Notes: generated by a model not told the origin, from the sequence alone. A stretch of 64,000 nt of DNA from Aplectana chamaeleonis (GCA_029168955.1 JAPDOI010000175.1:310001-374000), one strand, 5' to 3'. Positions 1 to 11,995 are shown, numbered from the stretch's first letter. A program made the numbers and translations.

Positions 1-516
1 CTGAATCGATAAGTGCCCGTCCTCATTAGTTTCAAAGTTTATTGTTCTGCAAGCTTGGTCATCTGGCCAGATTCTACAAGGTACGGGTGATTCATAATTT
101 CAAAGCTGATCTACCTATGCATGTTTCCACAATTTTCTTTTCCACAAAATTGAAATATCCATAATTTCAACACCGTGTTTGACAGACTTGGGCTTTCGTA
201 AAATTTTCATGATAAGTTTTTCACTTTTTTAGTGTTGACTCCACGAATCATTTCAATTTTTTTATTCTTGTGATGCTTTTGAAATGTTTGTTTCAAATAT
301 CCTACTGCCACAAAATGGATATTTGGAAGAGCATATTCAATGTCCGATAAAATATTGACATTACACAATGGAACCATTCTGTTCATTCAAGAGATGATCA
401 TGCGCCCACAAAAGTATTTCGTCTTCTGCTGAGATTTCAATAATTTGTGGTGGAATAGGAATTTCTTAATTCTGCAGGATTTCGCAGTTTTCGAACAATT
501 AATCAAATATGGGCGT
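1..516. other. AT-rich stretch, nothing recognised
   Basis: No coding signal, RNA gene or clear repeat was recognised here. Short open frames lack any family motif. Confidence 0.5.
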
Positions 517-652
517 TGGTCGTAATGTGTCCCAACCGCGAAAAGGGCGGGGCAGGAGCGGAGGGCTGTGATTGGCGGTTGCAGGTGTATCTTCCGATCG
601 CGGCCCTTCGCTCTTCCCCACCCTTTTGGCAGTTTGGACACATCACGACCAC
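517..652. repeat. Fold-back hairpin element
   Basis: The left arm (about 517-565, reading GGTCGTAATGTGTCCCAACC onward) is the imperfect reverse complement of the right arm (about 601-652, ending TTTGGACACATCACGACC). The two are separated by about 35 bp. TCAAATAT lies near both outer edges. It is most likely a small MITE of unknown superfamily. Confidence 0.6.
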
Positions 653-1746
653 TACAGTCAAATATTCATTTGGAACAGCTCATCCAATTAAATCATAAAA
701 ACACAACCTTCGAAAAATTCTTCTCTTTTGAAGCTACGAAAATCAAAAAATCAGAGAAAAACGCCATTGCATTGAAAAATCTAGGCTCGATATGGTATGA
801 ACGAGAGACGAAATGGAGCCAGGGAGAACGCAGAATATTGGACGAAATATGAAAACAGCCGTAATATGTATTGAAGTACAGCCTCTCTCGCTCATATGGG
901 CCCGGGCGGAGCTAGCAGCGGAGCGGTCAAGGCAAAATAGAACAGTGACAAGGAAAATTGGACATGATAAACCCGAAAAGCCTTACTTAGACAAACTGAA
1001 AATGAGGAAGAGAAGGTCTAAGTTGAACCCAAATGATTCAATTTGCAATTCTAGGCAATTCGTTAGGGCCAAGTTGCTGATTGAGCTCCCTTGCTGGGTA
1101 AATAGTATCGGATACCCGACTCCTTCAGCCGGTTATCGAATACTCCCATATATACCACGAAAACTGGAGTTTATTTTTTTATAAATCGCAAAGATTTACC
1201 CCGCGGAGTAAATTATACCCTAAAACCACGGTTTTATCGTTGATGAATCCGGCCCCTGGAAGCGTGCCACAAAATTGACTACACCCACAATGACCCCAAA
1301 ACAGATTTTCATCATTTTTAACTTTTAGAGCCACCATAACCAAACCTAGGTGATACCAAATTTGAAAACTGATAGCAGGTTTCTGAATCGCATTCAAAGG
1401 AACTCTTTTGAGTGAATATCACAGGAGCAGTGGTGGCGAAGTGATATATCCACTTGACAATTATTTCAGACAGTTTTTCGTTTGATCAAAAGAGTTCCAT
1501 GAGCAGAAAATCTGTAAACTGTAAAGGTGAAATTGAAGTTTGTGACAAAATAATTTTCGATGTTTTTCTGCATTCGGAGACCTCGTCGTCGACATTTTCT
1601 GAGTTTTCTGAATGTGGAATTAGTGCCATAGTTGTTTTCCATGTTTTTTTTTACGGTCGCATCAACATTCTATGAAGAAGTGTTAGTGATCGGCCACACA
1701 GCCGTTTTCAGGTGGACAAAACATTCAATGAGCGCGATTCAGAGCC
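653..1746. other. Non-coding stretch with a dispersed repeat at 905-990
   Basis: Around 905-990 the sequence (GGTCAAGGCAAAATA followed by GATAAACCCG and AAGCCTT) recurs in diverged form at about 49065-49135. This marks an old dispersed repeat. Nothing else was recognised. Confidence 0.4.
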
Positions 1747-1750
1747 TTAA

Positions 1751-2211
1751 AGACAGTGTTCCCAATAGAAGTCGTTTTTCGGTTTTTCCGCCTATCTTGA
1801 AAACGGTCCCATGTTGATTTCAATGATGTCCCTGGAATCGTACAATATCCCCTGGAAACGAAGTTCTGGTTCCTCGAAAATTCAGCTAGGAAAGCATTGT
1901 GGACGAGTTGTCCGAGGCTTGTAACTCCCGTTTTTTGCGGACGATGTGTGGGAGCTGACGTAATACAGAGAGACGCTGAGAATGAAGGGAAGAACAGAGC
2001 TCTTTATCGGAAACCATCGCTCACCTAAGCAATTCAAGGCTACTGTTATACAACATGTGCGGAGTGGCCAAATGGGCTGGCTGGCCCACGAGATTTTCAC
2101 CCACTTACCGGCCGTTTTTCGTCGCACTTCCGTTCTTGATCTTCTTAAAGGCACCCGAAGCTTACGTTTTAGCCTAAAAACCGTGCAACTTTTTCTTCGT
2201 GAACACTACCT
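1751..2211. mobile_element. TTAA-flanked MITE (AGRCAGTG termini)
   Basis: The element begins TTAA|AGACAGTGTTC and ends GTGAACACTACCT|TTAA, so its termini are inverted copies of the window's main MITE terminus. Its left interior matches the copies at 8699, 29588 and 62108. Its right interior matches the inverse of the copy at 11421, so it may be a chimera of two subfamilies. No transposase is encoded. Confidence 0.75.
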
Positions 2212-2740
2212 TTAAGTTTCGTCAGTGATGTCAGCTGGCCGACATTGTTTGATAGTAGACAAAAAATCGGAAGTGATTTCTAGCTAGAACTCTGCATTTG
2301 AGACTCAACTTAAGTCATAATTTTGTTAGTAGTAACTAAAATTTCCACCTTTGAGAAACTACGGAATTTTTTTACTAACCCTAGCACCCATTTAGTTGGC
2401 TCTGAAGCCCCAGAATATGTAGTTGGCCTTCGCTGTTTCTGCTGGTTGCACTGAATTTCTATGTTTACTTTTTTTCTCTTGAGAAGTCTCCTAATCTAGT
2501 GTTTCTAACTCGGTATCGCTTCTATCTTGGAGACTATTTATTGTTTCTGAAGATTGGGTCTTGCGAGTTATCGTTTTTTGAAGACGTTTGTCGTATTCAA
2601 TTTCATTGTTTTTTGGGGAGCGCGGAGAATTCAGGTAAAATGCTTCCATTATAATAATCAATTGAAATGGTTAATCAACGAAAAGAACAACGATTGGGAG
2701 TTGCGAGCCAAAATGAATGGAGAAACTATATTTTTTACCA
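2212..2740. other. Non-coding, nothing recognised
   Basis: No family-level coding motif or structured repeat was seen in this AT-rich stretch. Confidence 0.4.
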
Positions 2741-2749
2741 TTTCGGGTA

Positions 2750-3177
2750 AAGTTTGAAGCCTCAACCTTCTTGCCTTTTGATGGTGGACGAGCCCACTCC
2801 ATATCATCGATGGCATCGATGATCTCTAATATCAAGAACATCAGCTGTCTTAGAATTGGAATTCAATCAATGAACATTACTCATCTAGTCAAAAACATTG
2901 ACCAAAGTGCTTGCATTCATTATTCAATTGTTTTTCTCAGGTAAATTTGCATTTATTTCTTCCTCTTAATGTCGATTATTTTTGACTGCTCGGCATAAGA
3001 CTGCGATCTTTTTGGGCGGCGCTGCGCATATGTACACGAACTGGCATCTTTAGGCCTTAGAAACTCTAATTCTAGCCACTTTTTTTACCGCGTTGCCTTC
3101 ATGGTTTTTCAGCTGTTTTCGATCTAAGCTGATCTTTGTAGTTTTTTTTATAACGTTTTTCATCGTGACCACTGCCT
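2750..3177. mobile_element. MITE, subfamily with GATGGTGGACGAGCC interior
   Basis: The interior (TTTTGATGGTGGACGAGCC, then ATCATCGATGGCATCGATGA) is shared with the elements ending at 7950 and 47229. The right end reads CATCGTGACCACTGCCT, the common terminus of the TTAA-flanked family. The left end is not clear, so this copy may be 5' truncated. Confidence 0.65.
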
Positions 3178-4011
3178 TTGAGTCAACTGAAAATAGAGAA
3201 TTACAAGAAAATTAGAAGCGGCCGGAGTTTAACACATAAAAAAAAACATTCTGCTGACATGTTGTGGTTAGTCTGAGTAAGGTCCATTAATGAGTCCCTG
3301 TGGAACATCTGATTCTTGCTCTCTTACATGGATCTCGATCAAGTTTCGAGGCTTTCTCGAAGATATGACGGCTAATGGATCATCAGCAAGCATAGCGATA
3401 ATTTGAATTGGATCCCGAACCTGTTCAACGACAAGGGATAGAGCGAAAGACTTCCGTAAACGAGAATACAGGATTACGCAATAGAGATCCGATTATATCA
3501 TATATCTAATTATTCAGTGAATGTATGTAATCCAAGTAATCCTGAAGATGTTATAACAGTGCATTACGCGTTGCAAAGTTTTTCTGGAAACTCTCCGTTA
3601 GTTAGGCTTGTTTCGTGGATTCCAAGGAGAATCCGGCTTTCGCTGAAACGGGTAAACTCTAAAAACTTCACCCGACTAGCGATGAAAACTGGTGCGCAAA
3701 AACGTGACATGCGACCGACAATGAGTAGCGCCGGTCTAGCCGAACAGCGAGAGTCCTATCGGGCTTCGATCGAAAATGTTGGAATGACGAAAAATCAAAT
3801 CACGGACAGCACCGGAACAAGATTTTTGCAAATCGCTCCATTATGAGAGATGAAAGTGTACTATGTTGTGGTGAGTGCATAGTAGCGAAGTACTTTTGAT
3901 GTCGGAAGATCATAGCCCTTCAGGCGGTTCCCGAGAGTGTTATTGACAATGGTCAGTAGTTAGTTTTTGGGAAAGTGGATTTAAGGCTTCATTCGCGCGG
4001 TGAAGCACATA
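3178..4011. other. Non-coding, nothing recognised
   Basis: An open frame of 109 codons lies at 3517-3846 on the plus strand but has no recognisable domain and no clear splice context. No confident feature is present. Confidence 0.35.
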
Positions 4012-4528
4012 CAGTTTACCGCAATGTTGAAAGGTGATGGTGCGGTTGCGGTCCACACACTAACATTACGTTGGAAAACCTGGAGTTTTGCCAGATTTCG
4101 TCATCGATCGACAACCCAGCTGAAATTCTGGGTGAGTTCCGTTTTTCTTTTTTTTCGCGCTTGTTTCTGCTTTATTTTTGTTTCTGACTGTTTTGATATT
4201 TCAAATAGAGGCTTTTCTCAGTGCGTGAGAAGATTTGCCGTTTTTTTTTTCAATATAAAGTAAAATTTTGAAAAAAAAACTACCAAGCCCGAAGAAATGA
4301 CAAAATCCTCTCACGCACTAACAAAAGACACTATTCGCCAAATTAAAAGGGTCAGACACAAAAATGAAACAGAAACAAGCAAGAAAAAAAGAAGAAAAAA
4401 CGCCTAACCCAGAACATCAGCTGTGCTATCGATCGATGGCGAAATCTGGTGAAGCAGCAGGTTTTCCACCGTAGTGTTAGTGTGCCGACCGCAACCGCAC
4501 CGTCACCTTTTAACAATGCGGTAAACTG
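4012..4528. mobile_element. TA-flanked full-length fold-back element
   Basis: The ends are CAGTTTACCGCAATGTT and AACAATGCGGTAAACTG, flanked by TA on both sides. Arms of about 130 bp pair well. The central part is also roughly inverted: TTTTTCGCGCTTGTTTCTGC-like on the left and its complement near 4370-4400. The TA target site suggests a Tc1/mariner-type MITE. A shorter relative lies at 31145-31374. Confidence 0.75.
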
Positions 4529-5084
4529 TACGTTTCCGTCTTATCCTCAATATCCCATGGTTGAACAGAGTCAAGTTATGATAAGATACTCCTGTCCTTC
4601 AGCCTCATAAGTGATTCAAATGTATATTGCAAGAGGCTGCAGAAGTTCAGAAATCTGGCTTTTCTGGTAAAGTTTCCAAAAAATCTGTGGTAAAAATGAA
4701 AACTCTCATTCTAGCCAGGATTTCTTCTTCGAAGTGAGCATTCGGTGCTTAGCGCCTTCGTGAGACCTGAAATGGTGGGCTTACCAGCCCAAACCAACAG
4801 AGGCGCCCATACCCTTCTAATTTCAAGTCAGGTTAGTTTGAAAATGAGGATAAGTGAAGACTGAGGACTCAATGTTGACATCGATAATACGATAACTGCC
4901 TAAAGGCTCTCCGCTGCCTGAAAAAGGTAAGTCGTCTGCCCTTCAGGTCAAGGAAGATGCGTGCGACGACAGGCGCAAGCGATCTAATCCTGAATTCCCT
5001 TCTAGTTGTAGGGACCCTAAAAGTGGCAGATCAAGGTCAGGTTTGAAATCTGAAATTCTCGCATAACTGTGAAGTAGACCCACC
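4529..5084. other. Non-coding, nothing recognised
   Basis: No supported gene or repeat structure was seen between the fold-back element and the mariner pair. Confidence 0.35.
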
Positions 5085-5461
5085 CTATATAATACGTTTC
5101 AGGATTTTTTACGACTTTGAATAAAAAACATTTATTTCAAAAACAAACAAGGCTCACCCAACAAAATAATTTCCATCACATTCAAGGATCCTTCGCCACC
5201 GATTGGGCAGATCATGAGTTCCCGAAGTGTAAAACTCTGGCTGTTTCGAGTCGAAGTATTCTTCTAAGGCCATTTCGACTTCGTCAACGTTACTGAACTC
5301 TTTTCCAACCAGAAAGTGCTGCATCGAGCGGAACAGACGGCAGTCGGAATGGGCAAGATCAGGGCTATGCGGAGGGTAAGGAAAAACTTCCCAGCCCAGG
5401 TCCTGCAGTTTCTGTCGGGTTGTCTGAGATATGTGTGGCCGAGCATTGTCGAAGAGAAGGC
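5085..5461 (-). pseudogene. Mariner transposase 3' half (left arm)
   Basis: Read on the minus strand, an open frame ending at 5154 gives the C-terminal catalytic half of a mariner-family transposase. It contains FDNARPH (second catalytic Asp) and SPDLAHSD (third Asp) with exactly 34 residues between the two aspartates, the D34D spacing of mariner. It ends RRILECDGNYFVG. The N-terminal half, including the first catalytic Asp and the DNA-binding domain, is missing, so the protein cannot be functional. Beyond the stop, the 3' UTR runs toward 5085, where the terminal inverted repeat is eroded. The arm is joined head to head with a second, partly different mariner half. Confidence 0.85.
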
Positions 5462-5797
5462 GAACAGAAACTGCTGAACCTGGGCTGGGAAGTTCTTCCT
5501 CACCATCCATATAGCCCAGATCTCGCCCCTTCCAAATACCATATGTTCCGCTCTATGCAACCTTCCTGGATAGAACACAGCTCACTAACCATGACGAAAT
5601 CAAAATGGCCTTAAAAGAATACTTCGACTCGGAACAGCCACACTTCTACGCGTCGGGAATTCATCTGCCCAAGCGGTGGCGAAGGGTCCTTGAATGTGAT
5701 GGAAAATATTTTGTTGGGTGAGCCTTGCCTGTTTTTGAAATAAATGTTTTTTATTCAAAGTCGTGAAAGGTCCGGAAACTTTTGCATCAACCTAATA
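5462..5797 (+). pseudogene. Mariner transposase 3' half (right arm)
   Basis: This is the plus-strand counterpart of the preceding arm. LGWEVLPHHPYSPDLAP is followed by SK, where the family has SD, so the third catalytic Asp is replaced by Lys. The frame is then interrupted, and the terminal segment resumes as EYFDSEQPHFY to the stop near 5721. The mariner terminal inverted repeat is well preserved at about 5772-5795 (ending TTTGCATCAACCTAA) and is followed by TA at 5796-5797, the expected target dinucleotide. It is a dead copy. Divergence from the left arm shows the two halves came from different copies, or diverged long after duplication. Confidence 0.85.
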
Positions 5798-7402
5798 GCA
5801 TAATAAAGGGATTCCTCGCCACCCAGAGCAACCGTTCAATAAACCGATACAGCGCGTATTCAAACGCCACTGTCAACTATTTTCAACCTCGGTTTTCTCC
5901 ACAAGTTGTGGCTGTCAAAGGTCTCGAAGAATTTTTACGGAGCTTAAAAGCACAGCGCAACCTCAGCATTGTTTTTCAGTTTTTCAGCTTACGTTGGAGA
6001 GAATTTTATGCCGATCGCATTGATGTTTCCTATTTTTGTCTTGAGCTTTTCAAAACCTGCTCCCAACTTGAATCAATTCCAGTAAACTTTATTTGTGAGA
6101 AATTTACATCTAGTCACGCAAATCGCAAAATACAAATCAACACAAATGAGAAATATTCGGATTTTTTCTACAAAAAAACGAAAATCTGTTTTCGCGTACT
6201 TCATGGACTTTCCCGCTGGCTGGCATTCCACGCACCCTGCAGCTGCAGATCCTCTCTGAGGGACACGGTAGAGTCCCATCAATGTCATCGTTTTTAATGT
6301 CATGGGGATCTTAAAAAGACGTTTCGAATCCGTCTCTTTTCCCCAATGCTTTCAATTTTAATCGCGTCGGCGACCATTTAGCTGACGCGGCATGCGGTAG
6401 CCATAAAAATCAGCATGAAAGCGACCAGTTCAATTCGAGACATCCTCAGCGGCCCACTTTTTTCTCCTCACCTCACTTCGACGCCGTTGCATTTCAGCGC
6501 GCTTTTTTCTCTCGCTTCGCCCCGCTGTGTAGCGAGAATCGTCAAGGTCGTGGGTCGAGTTCTCAGAAGTTGAATAATTACCGATGCGACTACTGTGAGG
6601 GCGGATAATTCCCCATCCGCGACAAAACGAGACCGTGTTAAACGGGAGTTCATTAGCCAAACCAGTCCAATTCGAACCACATAGGGAAACCTCTCGAACT
6701 GCCAATTTTGCTAGAGAAAGTGAAACTGATCCGGAGACATGACCCCTGCCTTAATTTCACTTCAGGATCTGAACTCTGCCGGAAAGATGAAGCAGAGTTG
6801 AAAACAGGCGAAGGATTGCTAATAGTTCACACAATTAGTATTTATCACATAACGCTGAAAATTTCACTAACTAGGATTGAATTTTGAAAAATAGTTCCTT
6901 TCAAAGTTCGGCAAATCTCCTTAATGCAAATGGGTAGATCAGAAGCGGCCAAGAAATTATTTTTTTAGATTGCAAAAATTGAAACATTTCCAGCCCAAAA
7001 CTCTGTCTAGGGAGGTAGTTTGGAACGCTAAACACGAAAATAAGACCCATTTTCAGTTTCTCTAAGATTACTATTTACAGTAACCTACCATAATCTTCCG
7101 GAAAACTGAAAATGGACCATATATTCGCTCTCGGGGTTTCTCCTATTCAGAAATCCCTAATGCGAGGATGAGGAATAGTTTATTGAGACTGGTCAGTTTA
7201 GAATCACGTCGTAAAGTGAGAGATGTTTGCATGGTATTCAAATTGACATCCAGAGTCGTGAAAGTTGATTTTTCAGCGTTCTTCACTCTGTCGAAATCAC
7301 GGACACGAGGCGATTCCGCAAAAATTTCGTATCTTAAACCAAGATCGAACATTAGAGCCTTTAGTTTCACTTGTCGAGCGGGCTCCGCATACTTCGCCTT
7401 AA
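5798..7402. other. No recognised gene
   Basis: A 171-codon plus-strand frame (5782-6297) begins inside the mariner terminus and shows no domain; it is probably fortuitous. A minus-strand frame at 7143-7480 follows an acceptor-like TTTCTTATAG at about 7481-7490 and reads smoothly, but it crosses the left end of the MITE at 7403 and matches no family I know. Confidence 0.3.
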
Positions 7403-7950
7403 AGGCAGTGGTCGCGATCAAATATGCTTGTCGTCTTTTTCTCTCCAAATCCTTTCCTGGGTCTCGAGTAGTAGGACCTATAAGAAAAAATCGCGAAAAA
7501 ACCACTGTTTTGGGCCGAATTTGAAACCTGAACTTTCTTGTCTTTTGATGGTGGACGAGCCCTCTCCACATCATCGGCATCGATGACCTCTTATATCAAG
7601 AACATCAGCTAGCTTGAAATTGAATGTCAATCAATGAACCTTCGAATTTATGTACACATCTAGCCAAAAACATTGACTGAAGTGATGCTTTCATTATTCA
7701 ACTGTTTTTATTCGTTGAATTTGCATTTATTTCGTCCTCTGAATGTCGATGATTTTTGACTGCTCGGCATGAGACTGCGATCTGTTTCGTCATCGCTGTG
7801 CACGTGTGCACGAACTAGCTTCTTTGGGCCCTAGAAACTCTATTTGTAGACCGTTTTTCACCGCGCTACCTTCTTAGTTTTTCAGCTGTTTTTGATCTAG
7901 GCTGATTTTTGTAGTTTTTTGGATAACGTTTTTCATCGTGACCACTGCCT
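7403..7950. mobile_element. TTAA-flanked MITE, GATGGTGGACGAGCC subfamily
   Basis: The element begins TTAA|AGGCAGTGGTCGCGATC and ends CATCGTGACCACTGCCT|TTAA. It is about 548 bp, with its interior shared with 2750-3177 and 46797-47229. It is the most complete copy of this subfamily in the window. No transposase is present. Confidence 0.8.
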
Positions 7951-7954
7951 TTAA

Positions 7955-8698
7955 GACGTGGAGTACAACCTATCCCTCCCTTTTTAGCACAGTTCAAGCG
8001 TTTCGCGAAGACCAAAATTCTTTTTGAATAAGATTGCGGTTGACAGTATTATTATTTTTTTCTCTCTCTAGTTATCTCACGTTTGTCTTTAACAACGTAA
8101 TAAATTATTATTATTATTATATTCGTGTTCAGTGCCCCAAATAATCCCCCCCTGTGAGCAAAATTTTGGCTGAAAATGTCGAAAATTCAGAACCCCCCAG
8201 AAAATTTGTCGTTTCTGAATAACCCACTATAAATTGGCGGCTCGAAATTTTTTCGAATATTCTAGCGTTCGAATACCTCGGAATTTCAAATTTTCGATTA
8301 ATCGAGTTTTCGACTAACGCGGGTTTTCGAATTTTCGAATAATCGTGTAATGGAATGACTCGATGTCGCTTGTTTCAGTCGATACTAAGACTCGATGACC
8401 CGACTCGGCATGTGTATAGCGCTACCCGGTGCACGGAAAAGAATTGATAAGCTTTGAATTGTTTCTTTTCACTCTCCCACAACATTCAACATACCGTTTT
8501 TTGAAACCCCAATATGCGCTGGGATTAGTTCCTAATGAGATATTGCATGCTCACTTAGAAAAACGTTTGGCTGCCCCCGATGTTAAAGTCCTGACCGGTT
8601 GATGATGAAACTTTTGTGAGCCTAATGACTGATGGTGTTACACGACAATCCAAGGCGCATTACAGGCTCCTCACAGGTTTCAGTGAAAGACTATTTAA
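7955..8698. other. Non-coding with AT-rich TTCGAA-type repeats
   Basis: A TTATTATTATTAT run lies near 8103-8122. Degenerate TTCGAATA/TTTTCGA words at about 8245-8345 belong to the TTCGAATATTCGA repeat theme seen in longer arrays at 23150 and 28915. Confidence 0.5.
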
Positions 8699-9182
8699 AG
8701 GCAGTGTTCACGATGAAAATCGTTTTTCTGTTTTTCCACCTATCTTGAAAAGCGCCCCATGCTGATTCTAATGATGTCTCTGAAGTCGTTCGAGACCTTT
8801 TGGGAACGGAGTTATGGTCCCTCAAAAATTGAGCTAAGGAAAATGGTGGACGAGTTGTCCGAGACTTGTAACTTCCGTCTTTTGCAGCCGATCTATGCGA
8901 GCTGACCTGAGTGAAGAGAGAAGTTGAGAATGAAGGGAAGAACGGGGCTAATGATTGGAAATCATCGCTCATCTGACGATCCGAGCATTCATTTGTTCAC
9001 GTGGGTGGGCGTGTGATGCGCTTTCGGGGTTTGCCTTGCGCTCGAAGTGGCAACTTCGGGCTCTTTTGAAGCTTTTCCTGGCTTGTTTTCATGCGTTCTT
9101 TCGACGTCAGCGATACAGTATGCCCCTACACTACCCATTCCTAGTGGAAACTGAAACACATTTTTTATCGTGAACACTGCCT
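8699..9182. mobile_element. TTAA-flanked MITE, main subfamily
   Basis: It begins TTAA|AGGCAGTGTTCACGATG and ends CGTGAACACTGCCT, and is about 484 bp. The interior (ATGGTGGACGAGTTGTCC, TTCCGTCTTTTGCAGCC) is shared with the elements at 29588, 45582 and 62108, and with 9187 in inverted orientation. It is joined to the next MITE through a single TTAA at 9183-9186. Confidence 0.88.
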
Positions 9183-9186
9183 TTAA

Positions 9187-9668
9187 AGGCAGTGTCCACG
9201 ATAAAAACCATGTGTTTTTTGGTGGAGATCGGCAGCTGCGGGGCCTAGCGCCACCCTAACGTTGAAAACACCAAGAAAAATGAGCTCGGAACGGTCCCCT
9301 ACGGGCCCAAAGTTGGACACCCGTCAGCTCGTCACCCCCAGATGCACTTTCCACGCCCACTGACGTGAATAAATGAATGCTCGAGATTGTGAGATAAGCG
9401 ATAGTTTCCGATCAAAAGCCTCGTTCTTCCCTTCCTTCCCAACTTCTCTCTTTACTCAGGTCAGCTCGCATACATCGGCTGCAAAAGACGGAAGTTACAA
9501 GCCCCCGACATTTCGTCCACCATGTTGCCTTTGCTCAATCTTTGAGGGACCATAACTCCGTTCCCAGAAGATCTCGTACGATTCCAAAAACATCATTGGA
9601 ATCAGCAGGGGACCGTCTTCAAGATAGGCGAAAAAGCAGAAAAACGATTCTTGTCGTGAACACTGCCT
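9187..9668. mobile_element. TTAA-flanked MITE, abutting and inverted relative
   Basis: It begins AGGCAGTGTCCACGATA immediately after the shared TTAA and ends CGTGAACACTGCCT|TTAA (669-672). The right part is the inverse of the main subfamily interior (CTTCCGTCTTTTGC as GCAAAAGACGGAAG). The left part differs, so the element mixes two interiors. Confidence 0.85.
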
Positions 9669-10018
9669 TTAAGGTCGGTCACATACGATCCAGTAAAGGA
9701 CTCCCTTCGTATCCTCTTCAAGTTGTTAGCCCATAGGACATGGTACACCTACAGAAAAACTCCAGGCGAAGCTACCTACATGATCACGATCGCACGAAGG
9801 GAAGTGACAGGCACAGTCATGCCAATTCTGTTCCCAATAACAGATTGATGAGCTGCTAGCGACAGTTTGCGCGGTTTGCAGTTCAGAGAAGGGAGCGCAG
9901 AGTGTTGCGTAGGCAAAACAATGAGACATTCGAAGATCGTTTCAGTGATCACATACAGTCGTCACGGATCGCAGTGAAGCTTGGCTCCTCTTTGACGGTG
10001 TAGTTTGCGTTGGCTTAA
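9669..10018. other. Non-coding, nothing recognised
   Basis: This is a spacer between two MITEs with no gene signal. Confidence 0.35.
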
Positions 10019-10458
10019 AGGCAGGGTTCTCGATAAAATCAATTGTTGTGATACCCCCGTGGAATGGTAGATCTGGCCATCACAAAAGTGAAAATAAGTA
10101 AAAAATTGGAGAAAAAACGCTCAGGAACGAGTTATTGCTTGGTGTCCTCCCGCTCCCAATTATCGAAATTTGTGTAGAACCCTGTTTTGTTAACTTATTT
10201 TGCTTTTAAAGTAATATCTGAGCATTTTTGGAGACTATTGACCACTTTAACACCAAATTAAAAGTCGGACAAGCAAGAATTATTGAAAATCTTATTAATT
10301 AGAGGGCCGGCCGATACCGGTAATTAGCCGTTATACTTTGTTTCCGAACGTTTTTCCCGCGAATTTCAGGGGTTTTTGACTTATTTTTACTTTTGTGATG
10401 AAGAAATCTACATTTTCATGAGAGAGCTCAAAAGTCGTTTTTATCGCAAACAATGCCT
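10019..10458. mobile_element. TTAA-flanked MITE, GGCCGGCC subfamily
   Basis: It begins TTAA|AGGCAGGGTTCTCGATA and ends TTATCGCAAACAATGCCT. The interior carries AATTAGAGGGCCGGCCGA and CTCAGGAACGAGTTATTGC. The inverted copy of the same interior lies at 14845-15262. Confidence 0.75.
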
Positions 10459-11420
10459 TTATACACGGTGCATATTCAATTGGCACGGCCTTCTATGAAG
10501 TTATTTTAGCACAATCCCATTATTCGGACTTCGGAGGTAAGGAAAATTCCACCTCAACTCTGTTCAGCGTTTTTGGGGTATCTGAGAATAGATATGGAGT
10601 CAGTGCCCGATTCTCAGAAAATTACGGTAGGTATACGGCGGCAGAGTCAGGCAGACCGTTGTCTCGAAGTTACGTCCCTCTTCCTCGGCGATCGAAAATT
10701 TTGAGAAATAATGAATCTTCATGCTTCTCCCATATAGAAGAAATTTTTCGACAATTTCAAGACTGAAAATTTCTAAACAAAAAAGAGAGACATTTTTGTG
10801 GCTGTTACTTTATTTTTCCGATTTTGTTGTGAACACCACTACCCTCCTTACCCTAATGAAGAGCCTCATGGAGTAATTGTCATTTTAGACCAGAATGCTC
10901 AGCGCTCGTTGTCCAGTAGGAGAACAGCCGCTTGACCCTGTACCGTAATCTGGTCAGCTTGACTGAAATTTTATGTAAACGGTTCTTTGGGGTGTTGGTC
11001 ATGAATCCATCGCCCGTTAACCGATTTTCTATCGTAGCCAAGCGTCAGCAAACCCACCGAACGGTAGCCAAGCGTCGGCAAACCCACCGTAACCTACCAT
11101 GATTCTCCTCAAATCGAAAAAATAGGGGCTTTATGATTATCTCAAAGAACCCTTTAAGCCAAATTCAAATCATCGACCTAACATGTAGTACGCGCCGTGA
11201 TTCTCTTAGAAACCAGAAACAGACCTCATATCCGTGTTGAGCGCTCTAATTAACCCGCTTTAAGCACTATTCGAGCGAAAATTAGACCTTTTAAGTCTAA
11301 AAACGGAAAAGGGCCGTCGTTTTTTTCGGACATCTAATTTTGGCAGTTCCTCAAAATTGTGGATAAGCCAGGAAGTAGGTTATGACGCAAGTTTACATTC
11401 TTGGCAAACAAATCATGTAA
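10459..11420. other. Non-coding, one local duplication
   Basis: A short tandem duplication (GTAGCCAAGCGTC-GCAAACCCACCG, twice) lies at about 11034-11092. Nothing else was recognised. Confidence 0.4.
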
Positions 11421-11966
11421 ATGCAGTGTTCACGATGAAGAAGTTGTGCGCTCTTTTGGCGGAAAAGTAAGCTTTGGATCTCTCTTAGAAGAGTAAGAAC
11501 GGAAGTACAACGGAAAACGGCCAGGAAGTGGATGGAAATTTCGTGGTCCAGCCAACCCATTGGGTCACCCCGCCCAAGTCCTGCATCCCTTTCACCAGGG
11601 GGGCAGAGACCGAGTTTTTGAAAACCTTTTATCGCAAAAGATTCTAACATACAAGAAGCATGTGCACTTACTTATCTTATTCTTTAATAGCTTTTGGTTT
11701 AAGAAACAGAAAACAAAGAAGTCACTCATCTAAAAATTTTGAAGCTCAAAAAATTTGCGAGGCTTGGTTTGACGTTTTGTATGCAGTGCACAAAGAACAC
11801 CAGCAGGCGTAAACAAATCTTTGATAGATTTTTTCAGACCGTTTTTTTCATTCTCTAATATTCGAGAGTATCATGGGGACTTGGCCTTATCATCAACTAT
11901 TTCGCAAGCTTGCCTACTCAAAAACACAGAGAATTAGAATACGGGTTTTTATCATGAACACAGCCT
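11421..11966. mobile_element. MITE, GTTTGGYGTTTTG subfamily
   Basis: It begins ATGCAGTGTTCACGATG and ends ATCATGAACACAGCCT|TTAG. The interior (CATGTGCACTTA, GCAGTGCACAAAGAACACCAGCAGG) is repeated in direct orientation at about 12625-13045, a second, 5'-truncated copy. Confidence 0.7.
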
Positions 11967-11995
11967 TTAGCTATCTAACGTTTGTAAAACAAGTT

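Noticed and set aside
5782..6297. 171-codon plus-strand frame
   Set aside because: It begins inside the mariner terminal repeat, shows no domain or signal, and lacks exon evidence.
7143..7580. 145-codon minus-strand frame preceded by an acceptor-like TTTCTTATAG
   Set aside because: It crosses the end of the MITE at 7403 and matches no family, and the opposite strand is also open. It could be a chance or exonised frame, not supportable as a gene.
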